Below, piece by piece: positions 1 to 7,437 of a stretch of 38,256 nucleotides of DNA (position 1 is the stretch's first letter; every line of letters starts with the position of its first letter). The notes under the pieces were generated by a model that had not been told where the DNA came from, did not search any database, and saw only the letters and a program-made list of their open reading frames with translations. The stretch comes from a virus. The stretch is from the IMG/VR virus record IMGVR_UViG_3300020470_000065, positions 1 to 38,256 of that record; one strand, given 5' to 3'. Both the position numbers and the translations under genes were made by a program.

Positions 1-833
1 TCCGTTCCTACTTGAGTTGGTGATGATAAGGAAGTGGTATTATTGACTCCAGTAGCTCCTTGATCACCAAGTCCCCATGTCCACATGGTTCCGTCTTGTT
101 TAACTGCACCGCCAAGTCTCTCACCACCTGAACATGAGTGTGCTCCAAAAGCCCAGTTGGTGCCAGGAATTTGAACTGGTGAAGAGGTTGTAACATCAGG
201 CCCTATATTACGTGCTAAAGAACCATATTGACTTTGACCCCAACACCATAAGGTTCCATCAGTTTTAGTCCCCAACGCACCAGTACCACCACTACCAAAT
301 GAAACATGCCCCCAATTAGATTCAGTTCCAATCTGATTAGGTGATGAAAATCTTTGATCATTAGGTGAATTTAATCCTAAACGTCCATTTTTTCCTGTTC
401 CCCATGCCCATGCTGTACCATCAGTTTTAATTGCCATTACACCACCACCTTCATCATCAGGGCCACCAATGGAAGTGAAGTATTTCCAACTACCAGGTAA
501 TTGGACTGGTGATGATCTATCAGAGTTATTAGGCTGATGTATTCCTAAATTTCCATACTTATTACTTCCCCAACACCATCCACTATTATCAGTTTTTATA
601 CCAAATACAGCATTAGAAGTTGATCCCCCAAATACTTCCTTCCACTCTGTAGGGCCTCCTAACGCTACAGGAGAAGATCTTTTATAGTTTACAGGTTGAT
701 TAGCACCCCACTGACCTTCCCAACTGTGACCACAGTACCAAAATTTTCCACTAAATTTATACTCAACGTTTCCAGCAACATGTTGATCATACCACTCATC
801 TAATGACCATGTATTTTGTCTAAGTTCTGCCAT
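1..833 (-). CDS. RCC1-repeat tail-fibre protein, 3' end cut by window edge
   Basis: This open frame starts at the ATG at 833 and runs off the left edge without a stop (277 codons seen). It begins MAELRQNTWSLDEWYDQ and then shows RCC1-type repeats, each with an (R/S)SSPVQ(L/I)PG strand and a 'KTDGT-W-WG-N--G-LG' strand. Five SSP turns are visible. The two complete relatives in this window have seven, so about two blades are probably missing. RCC1 repeats fold as a seven-bladed beta-propeller, and in marine myoviruses such proteins are candidate distal tail-fibre or receptor-binding parts. The start overlaps the stop of the upstream glycosyltransferase gene as TAATG, so translation is probably coupled. 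The N-terminal W-x-L-D-E pattern recurs in both other RCC1 proteins and may be the attachment peptide. The fold is fairly sure; the role in receptor binding is inferred. Confidence 0.85.
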   Translation of the reverse strand, partial: MAELRQNTWSLDEWYDQHVAGNVEYKFSGKFWYCGHSWEGQWGANQPVNYKRSSPVALGGPTEWKEVFGGSTSNAVFGIKTDNSGWCWGSNKYGNLGIHQPNNSDRSSPVQLPGSWKYFTSIGGPDDEGGGVMAIKTDGTAWAWGTGKNGRLGLNSPNDQRFSSPNQIGTESNWGHVSFGSGGTGALGTKTDGTLWCWGQSQYGSLARNIGPDVTTSSPVQIPGTNWAFGAHSCSGGERLGGAVKQDGTMWTWGLGDQGATGVNNTTSLSSPTQVGT

Positions 834-1531
834 TATACTCTAGAGGATCCTTTGAACCTATTTATCCCTAAAATCTCCTCACATTTATCATAGAAGTAAA
901 CATTATATATTTGTTCACGAGCAGAAAATAAATGATAGAACATCTCCACACCCAAATGATTTGAATATGTAGTGCCGATACCCCATTCCCCACGACCTTT
1001 CCCCAGATCCCATATATCATTCTTAGGTCTACGTTGAAAATGAGTTGGTTGATACATCTCCACATCTATTCCTCTTTTCTCTGCTTCGTAAGTATAATAT
1101 CCACAACAATCAGCCTTGATATGATCTGGTTTCACTGTCATTCTTCCAAAGTCCTCATACATCTGACGAGTCAAACAAAATGCTGATGGTGCAACATAAT
1201 TGTGCTCATCATTATCCAAATGCATTCCTCTCTGCACATTACCAATCAACTTACCTTTCTCTGCTTGCTCAAAGGTATATTCAAGTGCATATGAATTTAA
1301 AGGAATACAATCAACATCTAATAAAAGAACTGTATCATACTTTCGTTCTACAAATAACTGATTAAAACCATAGTCAACTGCATCAGGGTGAATCACTTCT
1401 TCTCCATGCGTTTTGGAAAGTAATGGAATAAATTCTGCTGTTGTATTGAACTTCTTAACAACCTCTGCCTGAAGTCTTACGATATCAGGATCCAAAGAGA
1501 GATTATAGAATGTAAATATTGCTCTCTTCAT
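833..1531 (-). CDS. GT-A-type glycosyltransferase-like protein
   Basis: The protein has 232 residues from the ATG at 1531. A TTG start at 1543 would add four residues, but the ATG forms an ATGA overlap with the upstream stop and is preferred. It resembles nucleotide-diphospho-sugar transferases of the GT-A fold. It has an N-terminal beta-alpha start (MKRAIFTFYN), a DxD-type motif in VLLLDVDCIPLN (about residues 68-79, DVD at 72-74) that would bind the metal and sugar nucleotide, and a C-terminal histidine region GVEMFYHLFSAR (about 194-205). Donor and acceptor are unknown. The gene is the last enzyme of an overlapping cassette and is followed directly by an RCC1 fibre gene, so the fibre is the natural suggested acceptor. 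It could also modify host surface sugars or be inactive; the family call is moderately sure. Confidence 0.72.
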   Translation of the reverse strand: MKRAIFTFYNLSLDPDIVRLQAEVVKKFNTTAEFIPLLSKTHGEEVIHPDAVDYGFNQLFVERKYDTVLLLDVDCIPLNSYALEYTFEQAEKGKLIGNVQRGMHLDNDEHNYVAPSAFCLTRQMYEDFGRMTVKPDHIKADCCGYYTYEAEKRGIDVEMYQPTHFQRRPKNDIWDLGKGRGEWGIGTTYSNHLGVEMFYHLFSAREQIYNVYFYDKCEEILGINRFKGSSRV

Positions 1532-2226
1532 GCTATAACCCAAGCATTTGCAGCTACAGTATACCTTGGTTCTTCTAAAGGTAACTGTCTACTTCGATGA
1601 GATAACCAACCAGGAAATATGACCCATGTATTCTCAAGTGGTGCTATCTCTTGCATTCTTGTTGAAAATCCAGGTGGAATTCTAGGATCATGAAATTCTG
1701 TTCCTCCAGTCTCACCAGTCAACTTTTTTCCATTCTTAATAATTTCATAATTCCCCTCTTTACTAATAGTACGATCCTTCACTGCAGGATCGTGTAGATA
1801 ATATACACCAGATAAAAAAGAAGGATTATGATTATGCCAAGGTTGAGTTGTCTCTGATTCCAGATCTGCAGAATGCCAGGATTTATATCCCCATGCAGTA
1901 AAACCAGTAAAATTTAATGTATCTTGACCCTGACAAAAATTATCTACTTTATTCAAATAGTTTTCACATGCTATATAAAAACTATCCCTTAACTTTTTCC
2001 AAATAGGTGGAGCCTTATCTTCAAATAAAATACTATGAGTTTGATATTTCGGAGTGCTATTATTATCTGTCCATACTCCATTTGATATTAACAAATCAAT
2101 GCTCTCCATCATTTCTTTTTTATCCTCTAATGTAATCGAAGGACACCTAGATCTTATTAGGTAAGTAGGAAATAATTCATAACTTACGCACTCAGGAAAA
2201 AGTTTTTCATCAAAGTTTCTTTTCAT
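1528..2226 (-). CDS. 2OG-Fe(II) oxygenase-like protein, H-x-H type (paralogue of next gene)
   Basis: A 232-residue protein of the phage/marine-bacterial 2-oxoglutarate and iron dioxygenase type (resembles the 2OG-FeII_Oxy_5 group). The core reads PWHNHNPSFLSGVYYLHDP (His131 and His133), then GGTEFHDPR, then NTWVIFPGWLSHRS (distal His210), then EEPRY (Arg221, the expected 2OG-carboxylate contact). The first iron motif is H-x-H rather than the classic H-x-D; as I recall, that is usual in this group. It is a clear paralogue of the gene at 2223-2849, with which it shares most of the core, but it carries about 21 extra residues between YYLHDP and GGTEF (about 148-172). Its start overlaps the stop of that gene as ATGA. 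The substrate is unknown; hydroxylation of a fibre protein or of a sugar is plausible from the neighbours. Confidence 0.8.
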   Translation of the reverse strand: MKRNFDEKLFPECVSYELFPTYLIRSRCPSITLEDKKEMMESIDLLISNGVWTDNNSTPKYQTHSILFEDKAPPIWKKLRDSFYIACENYLNKVDNFCQGQDTLNFTGFTAWGYKSWHSADLESETTQPWHNHNPSFLSGVYYLHDPAVKDRTISKEGNYEIIKNGKKLTGETGGTEFHDPRIPPGFSTRMQEIAPLENTWVIFPGWLSHRSRQLPLEEPRYTVAANAWVIA

Positions 2227-2849
2227 GGTTTTTTCCAGTAGCCATCATTTACTTTTACATATAAATTACCTGAAATCACATATCTTGGTTCTTCTAAAGG
2301 TAATTGGCAGCTTCTATGAGCCAACCAACCAGGAAATATAATCCATGTATTCTCCATTGGCAACACCTCCTGCATTCGAGTTCCATGTGCTTCGGATTTT
2401 CTTGGATCATGAAACTCTGTTCCTCCAGTAGTTCCATCACCAGGATCATGGAGATAATATACACCAGATAGAAATGAAGGGTTATGATCGTGCCAAGGAT
2501 TGGCCTCTCCTTTATTTAATGACTCCCATCCTTTATATACCCATGCTCCTGACCCCGTGAATTCAAGTGCATCCTGATTCTGAATAAAACTATCTACTGT
2601 ATCAAGATAATTTTTACATGCCTGATAAAATTCCTTTCTTAACTTCAACCAAACAGGAGGTGCATCATCTCTGAATAACATCATATGAGTTTGATACTTA
2701 GGTGTCAATTCATTATCACTATACATCTTCTGCTCTATCATCCAGTCAGTGCAATCCATCATCTCTTGCTTGTCCTGTGGTGTAATGGAAGGACACTTAC
2801 TCCTTACTATATGAGTAGGGAATAAGTCATATGTCATAGTTTCTACCAT
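2223..2849 (-). CDS. 2OG-Fe(II) oxygenase-like protein, H-x-H type
   Basis: A 208-residue dioxygenase-like protein, the shorter member of a tandem pair with 1528-2226. The double-stranded beta-helix core is visible as PWHDHNPSFLSGVYYLHDP (His120, His122), GGTEFHDPR (about 142-150), NTWIIFPGWLAHRS (distal His178) and EEPRY (Arg189). The N-terminal part (YDLFPTHIVRSKCPSIT) matches the paralogue closely. The start lies inside the end of the TPR-glycosyltransferase gene (7-base overlap) and the stop overlaps the start of its paralogue. The family is known to hydroxylate or otherwise oxidise small molecules, peptides or sugars using 2-oxoglutarate and O2; which applies here cannot be read from the sequence. 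Confidence 0.8.
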   Translation of the reverse strand: MVETMTYDLFPTHIVRSKCPSITPQDKQEMMDCTDWMIEQKMYSDNELTPKYQTHMMLFRDDAPPVWLKLRKEFYQACKNYLDTVDSFIQNQDALEFTGSGAWVYKGWESLNKGEANPWHDHNPSFLSGVYYLHDPGDGTTGGTEFHDPRKSEAHGTRMQEVLPMENTWIIFPGWLAHRSCQLPLEEPRYVISGNLYVKVNDGYWKKP

Positions 2850-4147
2850 TCCCAGTTCTCCATAATTTCATATAGTTTATCTATGGTCTTATCCCAACTA
2901 TTATACTCCATTTGCTTCAATACTACAACATTATCAGGATACCATGTGATATCTTTTGTTTCCCATGTTATGTAACAACACATAGGAGGAAGAACAATAA
3001 CCTTTGCACCCATTGCACCAGCTAAATGAGCAACAGAGGTACATGAAGTTATAATTAAATCTGACTCTTCAAAGATATCATAGGTATCATTCCATGTTTT
3101 AATGCTCGGAGCAAGATCCCATACATTTGCATTCTTAGCTAAATCACTGTCTTCAAGTTGAATGGAAAATAACTGTCCGAACCTCTCAAGTCCTAATAAC
3201 TTTTCTATGGGTATACTTCTGAATTGCTCATGTTCAAACTGAGCACTTCCTTTCCATCGAATACATATTTTTTTTCTCTTACCTGCTATTACATTCATTT
3301 CTGACACAGATCTACTCTCTCTTTTAAGATAAGGAAAAGTTACTCCCTCACAAGGATCTTTTAATCCTAAGAAATAAGGAGCTGACATCGCAGGAACATA
3401 CTTATCCCATTTAGTCTTTACTATCTGTTCTGGTTCATACAAATTTTCATATCCACATTCATCTAACAAAGGTATTAAGTTCTTAGGAGAAAATATTTTT
3501 ACTTTTTTGCAAAGTTTTTTAAAATGTTCTACATAACGAACAAATATCATTCCATCACCCAATCCTCCTTCAAGATAAAAAGCAATGGTATCTACTTCAT
3601 CACCCAATTTCCAACGATATTCTTCACCTATATTATATTCCTTTCTCAATATCCACTCATGTCCCCATACTCTTAACTCATCTATAGCTCCTGTGCGAAT
3701 ATACTTATATCCCTGTTGAAACTTATCTTCTCCTAACAAATGCCACCCATAATTGAATGATGCTCTTACATTTGTATCTGCAATCGGTGCTAAAAGTTTT
3801 TTGGTTTCATTTAATTTACCCTGAGCTGTCATATACAAACCCAAGTCTACAATATAACCCTCATCATTCTTATATTTTTTAGGAAGAGATCGTAAGATTG
3901 CTTCTGCCTCTGGTGCTCTTTCTAAGTAATAAAGAATCTTAGCCTTATGAATAAGAACCTTCGGATTTGAAGTGACTTTTTCTATACAATCTAATGCTTT
4001 ACTATAATTCTTTTCTTCATGATGAATTCCTGCCAACAGAAACATGATATTTTCATTTTTTTCATTTCTTAAATATGCAATAGCAAGTTCTCTGGCAGCA
4101 GGTAACTCGTTAGCCTCAAAAAGTTCATTAATAAGTTGAGGAATCAT
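2843..4147 (-). CDS. TPR-repeat glycosyltransferase (GT9/GT41-like)
   Basis: A 434-residue fusion. Residues about 1-165 are helical pairs of tetratricopeptide type (for example ELPAARELAIAYLRNE, NYSKALDCIEKV, APEAEAILRSLP), usually a protein-binding scaffold. Residues about 180-434 look like a GT-B glycosyltransferase of the heptosyltransferase/O-GlcNAc-transferase kind. They contain EGGLGDGMIFVRYVEHF (about 193-209) at the start of the first Rossmann domain, RWKGSAQFEHEQFRSIP (about 297-313), and DLIITSCTSVAHLAGAMG (about 363-380), the usual nucleotide-sugar site. TPR-GT proteins of this type commonly glycosylate proteins, which fits a fibre-modifying role. It is translationally coupled: its ATG overlaps the stop of the upstream oxygenase gene (TAATG), and its end overlaps the next one. 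Sugar and acceptor are unknown. Confidence 0.8.
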   Translation of the reverse strand: MIPQLINELFEANELPAARELAIAYLRNEKNENIMFLLAGIHHEEKNYSKALDCIEKVTSNPKVLIHKAKILYYLERAPEAEAILRSLPKKYKNDEGYIVDLGLYMTAQGKLNETKKLLAPIADTNVRASFNYGWHLLGEDKFQQGYKYIRTGAIDELRVWGHEWILRKEYNIGEEYRWKLGDEVDTIAFYLEGGLGDGMIFVRYVEHFKKLCKKVKIFSPKNLIPLLDECGYENLYEPEQIVKTKWDKYVPAMSAPYFLGLKDPCEGVTFPYLKRESRSVSEMNVIAGKRKKICIRWKGSAQFEHEQFRSIPIEKLLGLERFGQLFSIQLEDSDLAKNANVWDLAPSIKTWNDTYDIFEESDLIITSCTSVAHLAGAMGAKVIVLPPMCCYITWETKDITWYPDNVVVLKQMEYNSWDKTIDKLYEIMENWEW

Positions 4148-4698
4148 TATTTTTTCAGTCCAATATTAGGTCTACCATCCAACCCTCTATCCTTATACTT
4201 ACCGTCTGCATCCACATAATGCATAAACACCTGATATTGTAAATTACCCTCAAATCTATCTCTCCAATGTTCTAGTTCCGTTCCATGATAGACCATCATA
4301 TCTCCTTCTTTAAGATCTACAGAATTATTATTACCATTATAATCCTTTATGGATATCGGCCATATGGAATCTCCACCTAATGATAAAGTCACTGAATATT
4401 CACACTCTGGACGGTCACTATGAATCTTAAGATCAGAACCATTCTTGTATATTCTTGCATAAGTATATGTTGGAATTAATTTTTTTCCAACCACTTCTTC
4501 TATATCAGGTCGTGACATAAACATCAACATATCAAAAGCAGGATCTCCGTAAATACAATGAGAATTAGGAGCTTGGTCATCACCCACAAATTTTTCATTA
4601 TCAACTCTTAGTGAAAAATAATTACGCAAATAATTAGAAAAAAAACTAGGAATATATTTTTCCCATTTTTCAAAACCCTGGTCTTGGAATTGTGTCAT
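4147..4698 (-). CDS. 2OG-Fe(II) oxygenase-like protein, H-x-D type
   Basis: A 183-residue single-domain dioxygenase. The iron triad is visible as KIHSDRPECEYSVTLSLGG (His93, Asp95) and MMVYHGTELEHWRDRF (distal His144), followed by Arg/Gln residues (R146, R148, Q154) where 2-oxoglutarate would be held. It is not closely similar to the three other oxygenases of the cassette. Its start lies 29 bases inside the preceding prolyl-hydroxylase-like gene and its stop overlaps the TPR-glycosyltransferase start. Similar small proteins are common in cyanomyovirus genomes. The substrate cannot be told from the sequence. Confidence 0.8.
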   Translation of the reverse strand: MTQFQDQGFEKWEKYIPSFFSNYLRNYFSLRVDNEKFVGDDQAPNSHCIYGDPAFDMLMFMSRPDIEEVVGKKLIPTYTYARIYKNGSDLKIHSDRPECEYSVTLSLGGDSIWPISIKDYNGNNNSVDLKEGDMMVYHGTELEHWRDRFEGNLQYQVFMHYVDADGKYKDRGLDGRPNIGLKK

Positions 4699-5311
4699 AA
4701 AGGTTTTTCTCCGTTTCTATCCAACTTACTAAACTATATCTATGTCCCCATGTAACTGGATGCACCTTATGTGCAAAATCTTTATATGATGGGAATGCTA
4801 TCATCATACCTTTTTTTGGTTTAATAGTCAACCCAAGATCAGGAAATTCTAGTTCTCCTCCACCATATTCTTCATTTAAATAAAACAGAAAGGAAATGTC
4901 TCGTGGCATACATTTTTCCCATTGACGAGTTTCATAATTAAAATGCTCACCGTCATTATGTTTCTTGTAATGACCACCTGGATTATATCCAAGAAATTGG
5001 GCAGGTTCATACTTCTTGAAAGTGCATTGATATCGGGGTTGAACATATCTAAAATAACACCCAGATATGGCCTGTTCAAGATGAACTCGAAGTTCATCAG
5101 ACTGAGGATACCAAAGTGTATCACGAACCTCTAAATCTTGTTTACCATCTGGATCATCATTAAGAATAGTAGCTTGTTGAGTATCTTGAGTATTAGTACA
5201 TTCCATTAGAAGATTTATATCTTCTTGAGGAACAACATTATTTCTAATGATAATCAAATCATGTAAATTAAATAACGTTATTGCTATTTTTTCATCTCTA
5301 AATGCTGCCAT
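4670..5311 (-). CDS. Prolyl-4-hydroxylase-like 2OG-Fe(II) oxygenase
   Basis: A 213-residue protein with a prolyl-4-hydroxylase catalytic core. It contains FLGYNPGGHYKKHNDGEHF with the H-x-D iron motif (His118, Asp120), RDISFLFYLNEEYGGGELEF, KPKKGMMIAFPS, and AHKVHPVTWGHRYSLVSW (distal His181, 2OG-binding Arg191). This is the closest to canonical P4H of the four oxygenases here. It is the first gene of the enzyme cassette, 20 bases after the end of an RCC1 fibre gene (5332-6621), and overlaps the next oxygenase gene by 29 bases. Family members hydroxylate proline or other residues in proteins; a tail-fibre substrate is inferred from position only. Confidence 0.87.
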   Translation of the reverse strand: MAAFRDEKIAITLFNLHDLIIIRNNVVPQEDINLLMECTNTQDTQQATILNDDPDGKQDLEVRDTLWYPQSDELRVHLEQAISGCYFRYVQPRYQCTFKKYEPAQFLGYNPGGHYKKHNDGEHFNYETRQWEKCMPRDISFLFYLNEEYGGGELEFPDLGLTIKPKKGMMIAFPSYKDFAHKVHPVTWGHRYSLVSWIETEKNLYDTIPRPGF

Positions 5312-5331
5312 AGTAAAAGTTGTTTAATAAT

Positions 5332-6621
5332 TTATGTAGGTGCTTTTAAAGCCGCTTTGGTTTGTCTATCAAATGACTCACACCCTATCCATGAACCTGG
5401 AAGTTGAGTTGGTGATGACCGATACTGATTAGGCCCTCCTTCATTGTTTCCGAATTGACCCTTCTCATTCTTTCCCCATACCCACAAAGTATTATCAGTT
5501 TTGGTTGCTGCCGTACCATATAGACCACAACTGACCTGTTTCCAAGTGGTTCCTGGAATTTGAGTTGGAGATGATCTTCCCTCATTACTAGGATTACTAT
5601 TTTCATTAAGACCTAATTGACCATAATAATTACTACCCCACATCCATAATGTTCCATCTTGTTTAATGCAAGCCATGTGTTGATATCCACCAACGGCTGC
5701 TGCACCAGCAAAGGTACCCCAATCAGTGTCAGTTCCTATTTGAGCAGGTGATGAACGTTTTGAAGGTGCAGCGTTGAAACCATTAGCTCTTCCCCACATC
5801 CACAATGTTCCATCAGTTTTAGTCATGAGAGTCTCGCCATTACCCCCCACTTCACCTGCATCACTCCAAGTAGATTCAGTTCCTATTTGGACTGGTGATG
5901 AACGTCTATTATTCTCTCCTCCTACATTCTGTCCTAAACATCCACTACCATTATTTCCCCATGCCCATAGTGTACCATCAGTTTTGGTTGCCATACCACC
6001 ATAACTTCCAACCTTATAAGATCTATTCCAAGAACCAGGTATTTGAATTGGTGATGAATATCCGCTAGGATTATGTGGTTCTCCTTGTGTCTCATTGTTT
6101 CCTAATTGACCGTATTGAACAAGACCCCAACCCCACAGTGTATTATTTGTCTTAATCCCATGCACACATTGTTTAGTTCCCGATATCCGTGCCCAGCTAC
6201 CAGGTAGTTGAACTGGTGATGAACGAGCACTATTTTGAGGGCCTCTCATCTGAGTTCCACCTTTATTTTCTCCAACTCCCCACATTGTACCATCTTGCTT
6301 CACCATTAACATAGCAGTCTGCTCACCAAAGTAAGCAAAACCTGGTTCTGTTGATCCTAATGGGCCAGTAGCATGAGTAGCTGGAACTCCCCAATCAGTG
6401 CTCGTTCCTATTCTAACTGGAGAAGAGTGATCTTGACTCTTGTTATTGGGTAATGCTGCTGGATAAGGAGTATTGGGAGAGAAGGTACCCTGTTCCTGAA
6501 ATCCCCACATCCACAGTTGCTGTGGATCCGTGGCAGCATAAGACCAAATTCCACCTTGGTTTATTTTATTATAAACCTCATCGAGTTCCCAAACTCCTTC
6601 TTCTTTATCGGTTATAGCCAT
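5332..6621 (-). CDS. RCC1-repeat tail-fibre protein, seven blades
   Basis: A 429-residue protein. After an N-terminal segment with the shared GVWELDEVYNKI pattern come seven RCC1-type units, counted by seven SSP turns (for example RSSPVQLPGSW, YSSPIQIPGSW, RSSPTQIPGTTW). Each is followed by a KTDGTLW-WG-N strand. Seven units would close one beta-propeller. Trp, Gly, Asn and Ser are very frequent and there is no signal peptide or membrane segment. It is three bases downstream of the gene at 6625-7329 and directly upstream of the oxygenase/glycosyltransferase cassette. As a likely receptor-binding or fibre-tip component it is a candidate substrate for those enzymes. The fold is confident; the place in the virion is inferred. 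Confidence 0.87.
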   Translation of the reverse strand: MAITDKEEGVWELDEVYNKINQGGIWSYAATDPQQLWMWGFQEQGTFSPNTPYPAALPNNKSQDHSSPVRIGTSTDWGVPATHATGPLGSTEPGFAYFGEQTAMLMVKQDGTMWGVGENKGGTQMRGPQNSARSSPVQLPGSWARISGTKQCVHGIKTNNTLWGWGLVQYGQLGNNETQGEPHNPSGYSSPIQIPGSWNRSYKVGSYGGMATKTDGTLWAWGNNGSGCLGQNVGGENNRRSSPVQIGTESTWSDAGEVGGNGETLMTKTDGTLWMWGRANGFNAAPSKRSSPAQIGTDTDWGTFAGAAAVGGYQHMACIKQDGTLWMWGSNYYGQLGLNENSNPSNEGRSSPTQIPGTTWKQVSCGLYGTAATKTDNTLWVWGKNEKGQFGNNEGGPNQYRSSPTQLPGSWIGCESFDRQTKAALKAPT

Positions 6622-6624
6622 AAT

Positions 6625-7329
6625 TTACAAATACTGATAACGAGTTCTGATTGAACCAGGTTTATAATATCCCACATTTATATCTGAATATTCTGTACTA
6701 ATTCCTACAGTAGTAATTCCAATCTTTTCTTCACTGTGAATACCTACATACGATTCAAGTGCCTTTGTCACCGTAGAAGTATCAATACCTGCCATTATAC
6801 CATTTATTCTATCAGTTATTAACCCACGAAGTCCAGCAATCTTTGCTTCTTTCTCAATATATGCCTCATGATTAGTCTTAATCTTAGCCGCAAGAGTGCC
6901 TACAGTGCAATCACGATAAAATGCTTCTGTGGTTAATCCCGCATTTGGTGTTGCACTACTTATAAATGCAACAGCCGCATCATACTTATATCCTGATGCT
7001 GATGCATAAACACTATCAGCATAGTTCCCTAATTCCGATTCTCTCAAATCTCTCTCCTCTTTATATGCCTCCCCATCCCAATCTCTTACAAACTCTTGAA
7101 TTTTACCTGTAATATCACTTATCCACTCTGCATCACTAATTTCAAATATAAAATTACTAGCATCTACAGTAACACTATCATCTGCGGTTCCATAATAGAA
7201 TTGTCCCCAATCAAAAGTTGACTCTAATCCACTAAGAGTAGGATGTATAGCACCATTAGTTGCTGTAGCAATTATTTCGGATATACCAGTCACGGAATCG
7301 ACTTTTGCCCATTTAATATTTTTGGTCAT
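6625..7329 (-). CDS. Unknown protein, probable fibre accessory
   Basis: A 234-residue protein that I do not recognise. Residues about 1-75 look beta-rich (WAKVDSVTGISEIIATATNG, FDWGQFYYG). Residues about 85-190 are mostly helical and charged (GKIQEFVRDWDGEAYKEERD, KIKTNHEAYIEKEAKIAG). The C-terminus carries GITTVGISTEYSDINVGYY, recalling the GIGT-type strings of the large fibre proteins here. It lies between two RCC1 fibre genes and has its own late promoter-like box 38 bases upstream, so it is probably expressed late. It could be a fibre chaperone, connector or minor fibre protein; no function is assigned. Confidence 0.65.
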   Translation of the reverse strand: MTKNIKWAKVDSVTGISEIIATATNGAIHPTLSGLESTFDWGQFYYGTADDSVTVDASNFIFEISDAEWISDITGKIQEFVRDWDGEAYKEERDLRESELGNYADSVYASASGYKYDAAVAFISSATPNAGLTTEAFYRDCTVGTLAAKIKTNHEAYIEKEAKIAGLRGLITDRINGIMAGIDTSTVTKALESYVGIHSEEKIGITTVGISTEYSDINVGYYKPGSIRTRYQYL

Positions 7330-7366
7330 AACCTCTAAAAGACCTCTCTTTTTATTTATTTATAAG

Positions 7367-7374
7367 GTAAATTG
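7367..7374 (-). promoter_or_regulatory. T4-type late promoter box TATAAATA
   Basis: The reverse complement reads exactly TATAAATA, the late promoter box of T4 and of cyanomyoviruses (NATAAATA in Syn9). It is 38 bases upstream of the ATG at 7329, in the gap of about 90 bases after the RCC1 gene at 7417-8547. It would drive the 234-aa protein and everything downstream, including the RCC1 fibre and the modification cassette. Confidence 0.7.
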
Positions 7375-7411
7375 AAAATTGGAACTCCATCCACACATTT
7401 CTAATCCAGAG

Positions 7412-7437
7412 CTCTCTTATAAAGCTCTCTTATAAAG
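7412..7437 (-). repeat. 13-bp tandem direct duplication at the 3' end of an RCC1 gene
   Basis: Two perfect back-to-back copies of CTTTATAAGAGAG (7425-7437 and 7412-7424, read on the minus strand). The first copy codes LYKRA. The second is out of frame with the first (13 is not a multiple of 3) and brings in the TAA stop. Without the duplication the gene would end LYKRALD-stop, so it looks like a recent slippage event at the very end of the frame. Confidence 0.85.

Noticed and set aside
1531-1543. Upstream TTG start for the GT-A gene
   Set aside because: The ATG at 1531 makes an ATGA overlap as in the neighbouring genes and begins right at the first beta strand, so it is preferred.
5312-5331. 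Possible promoter between the RCC1 gene and the P4H-like gene
   Set aside because: Only a poor CATAAATT match in a 20-base gap; read-through from the upstream late promoter is simpler.
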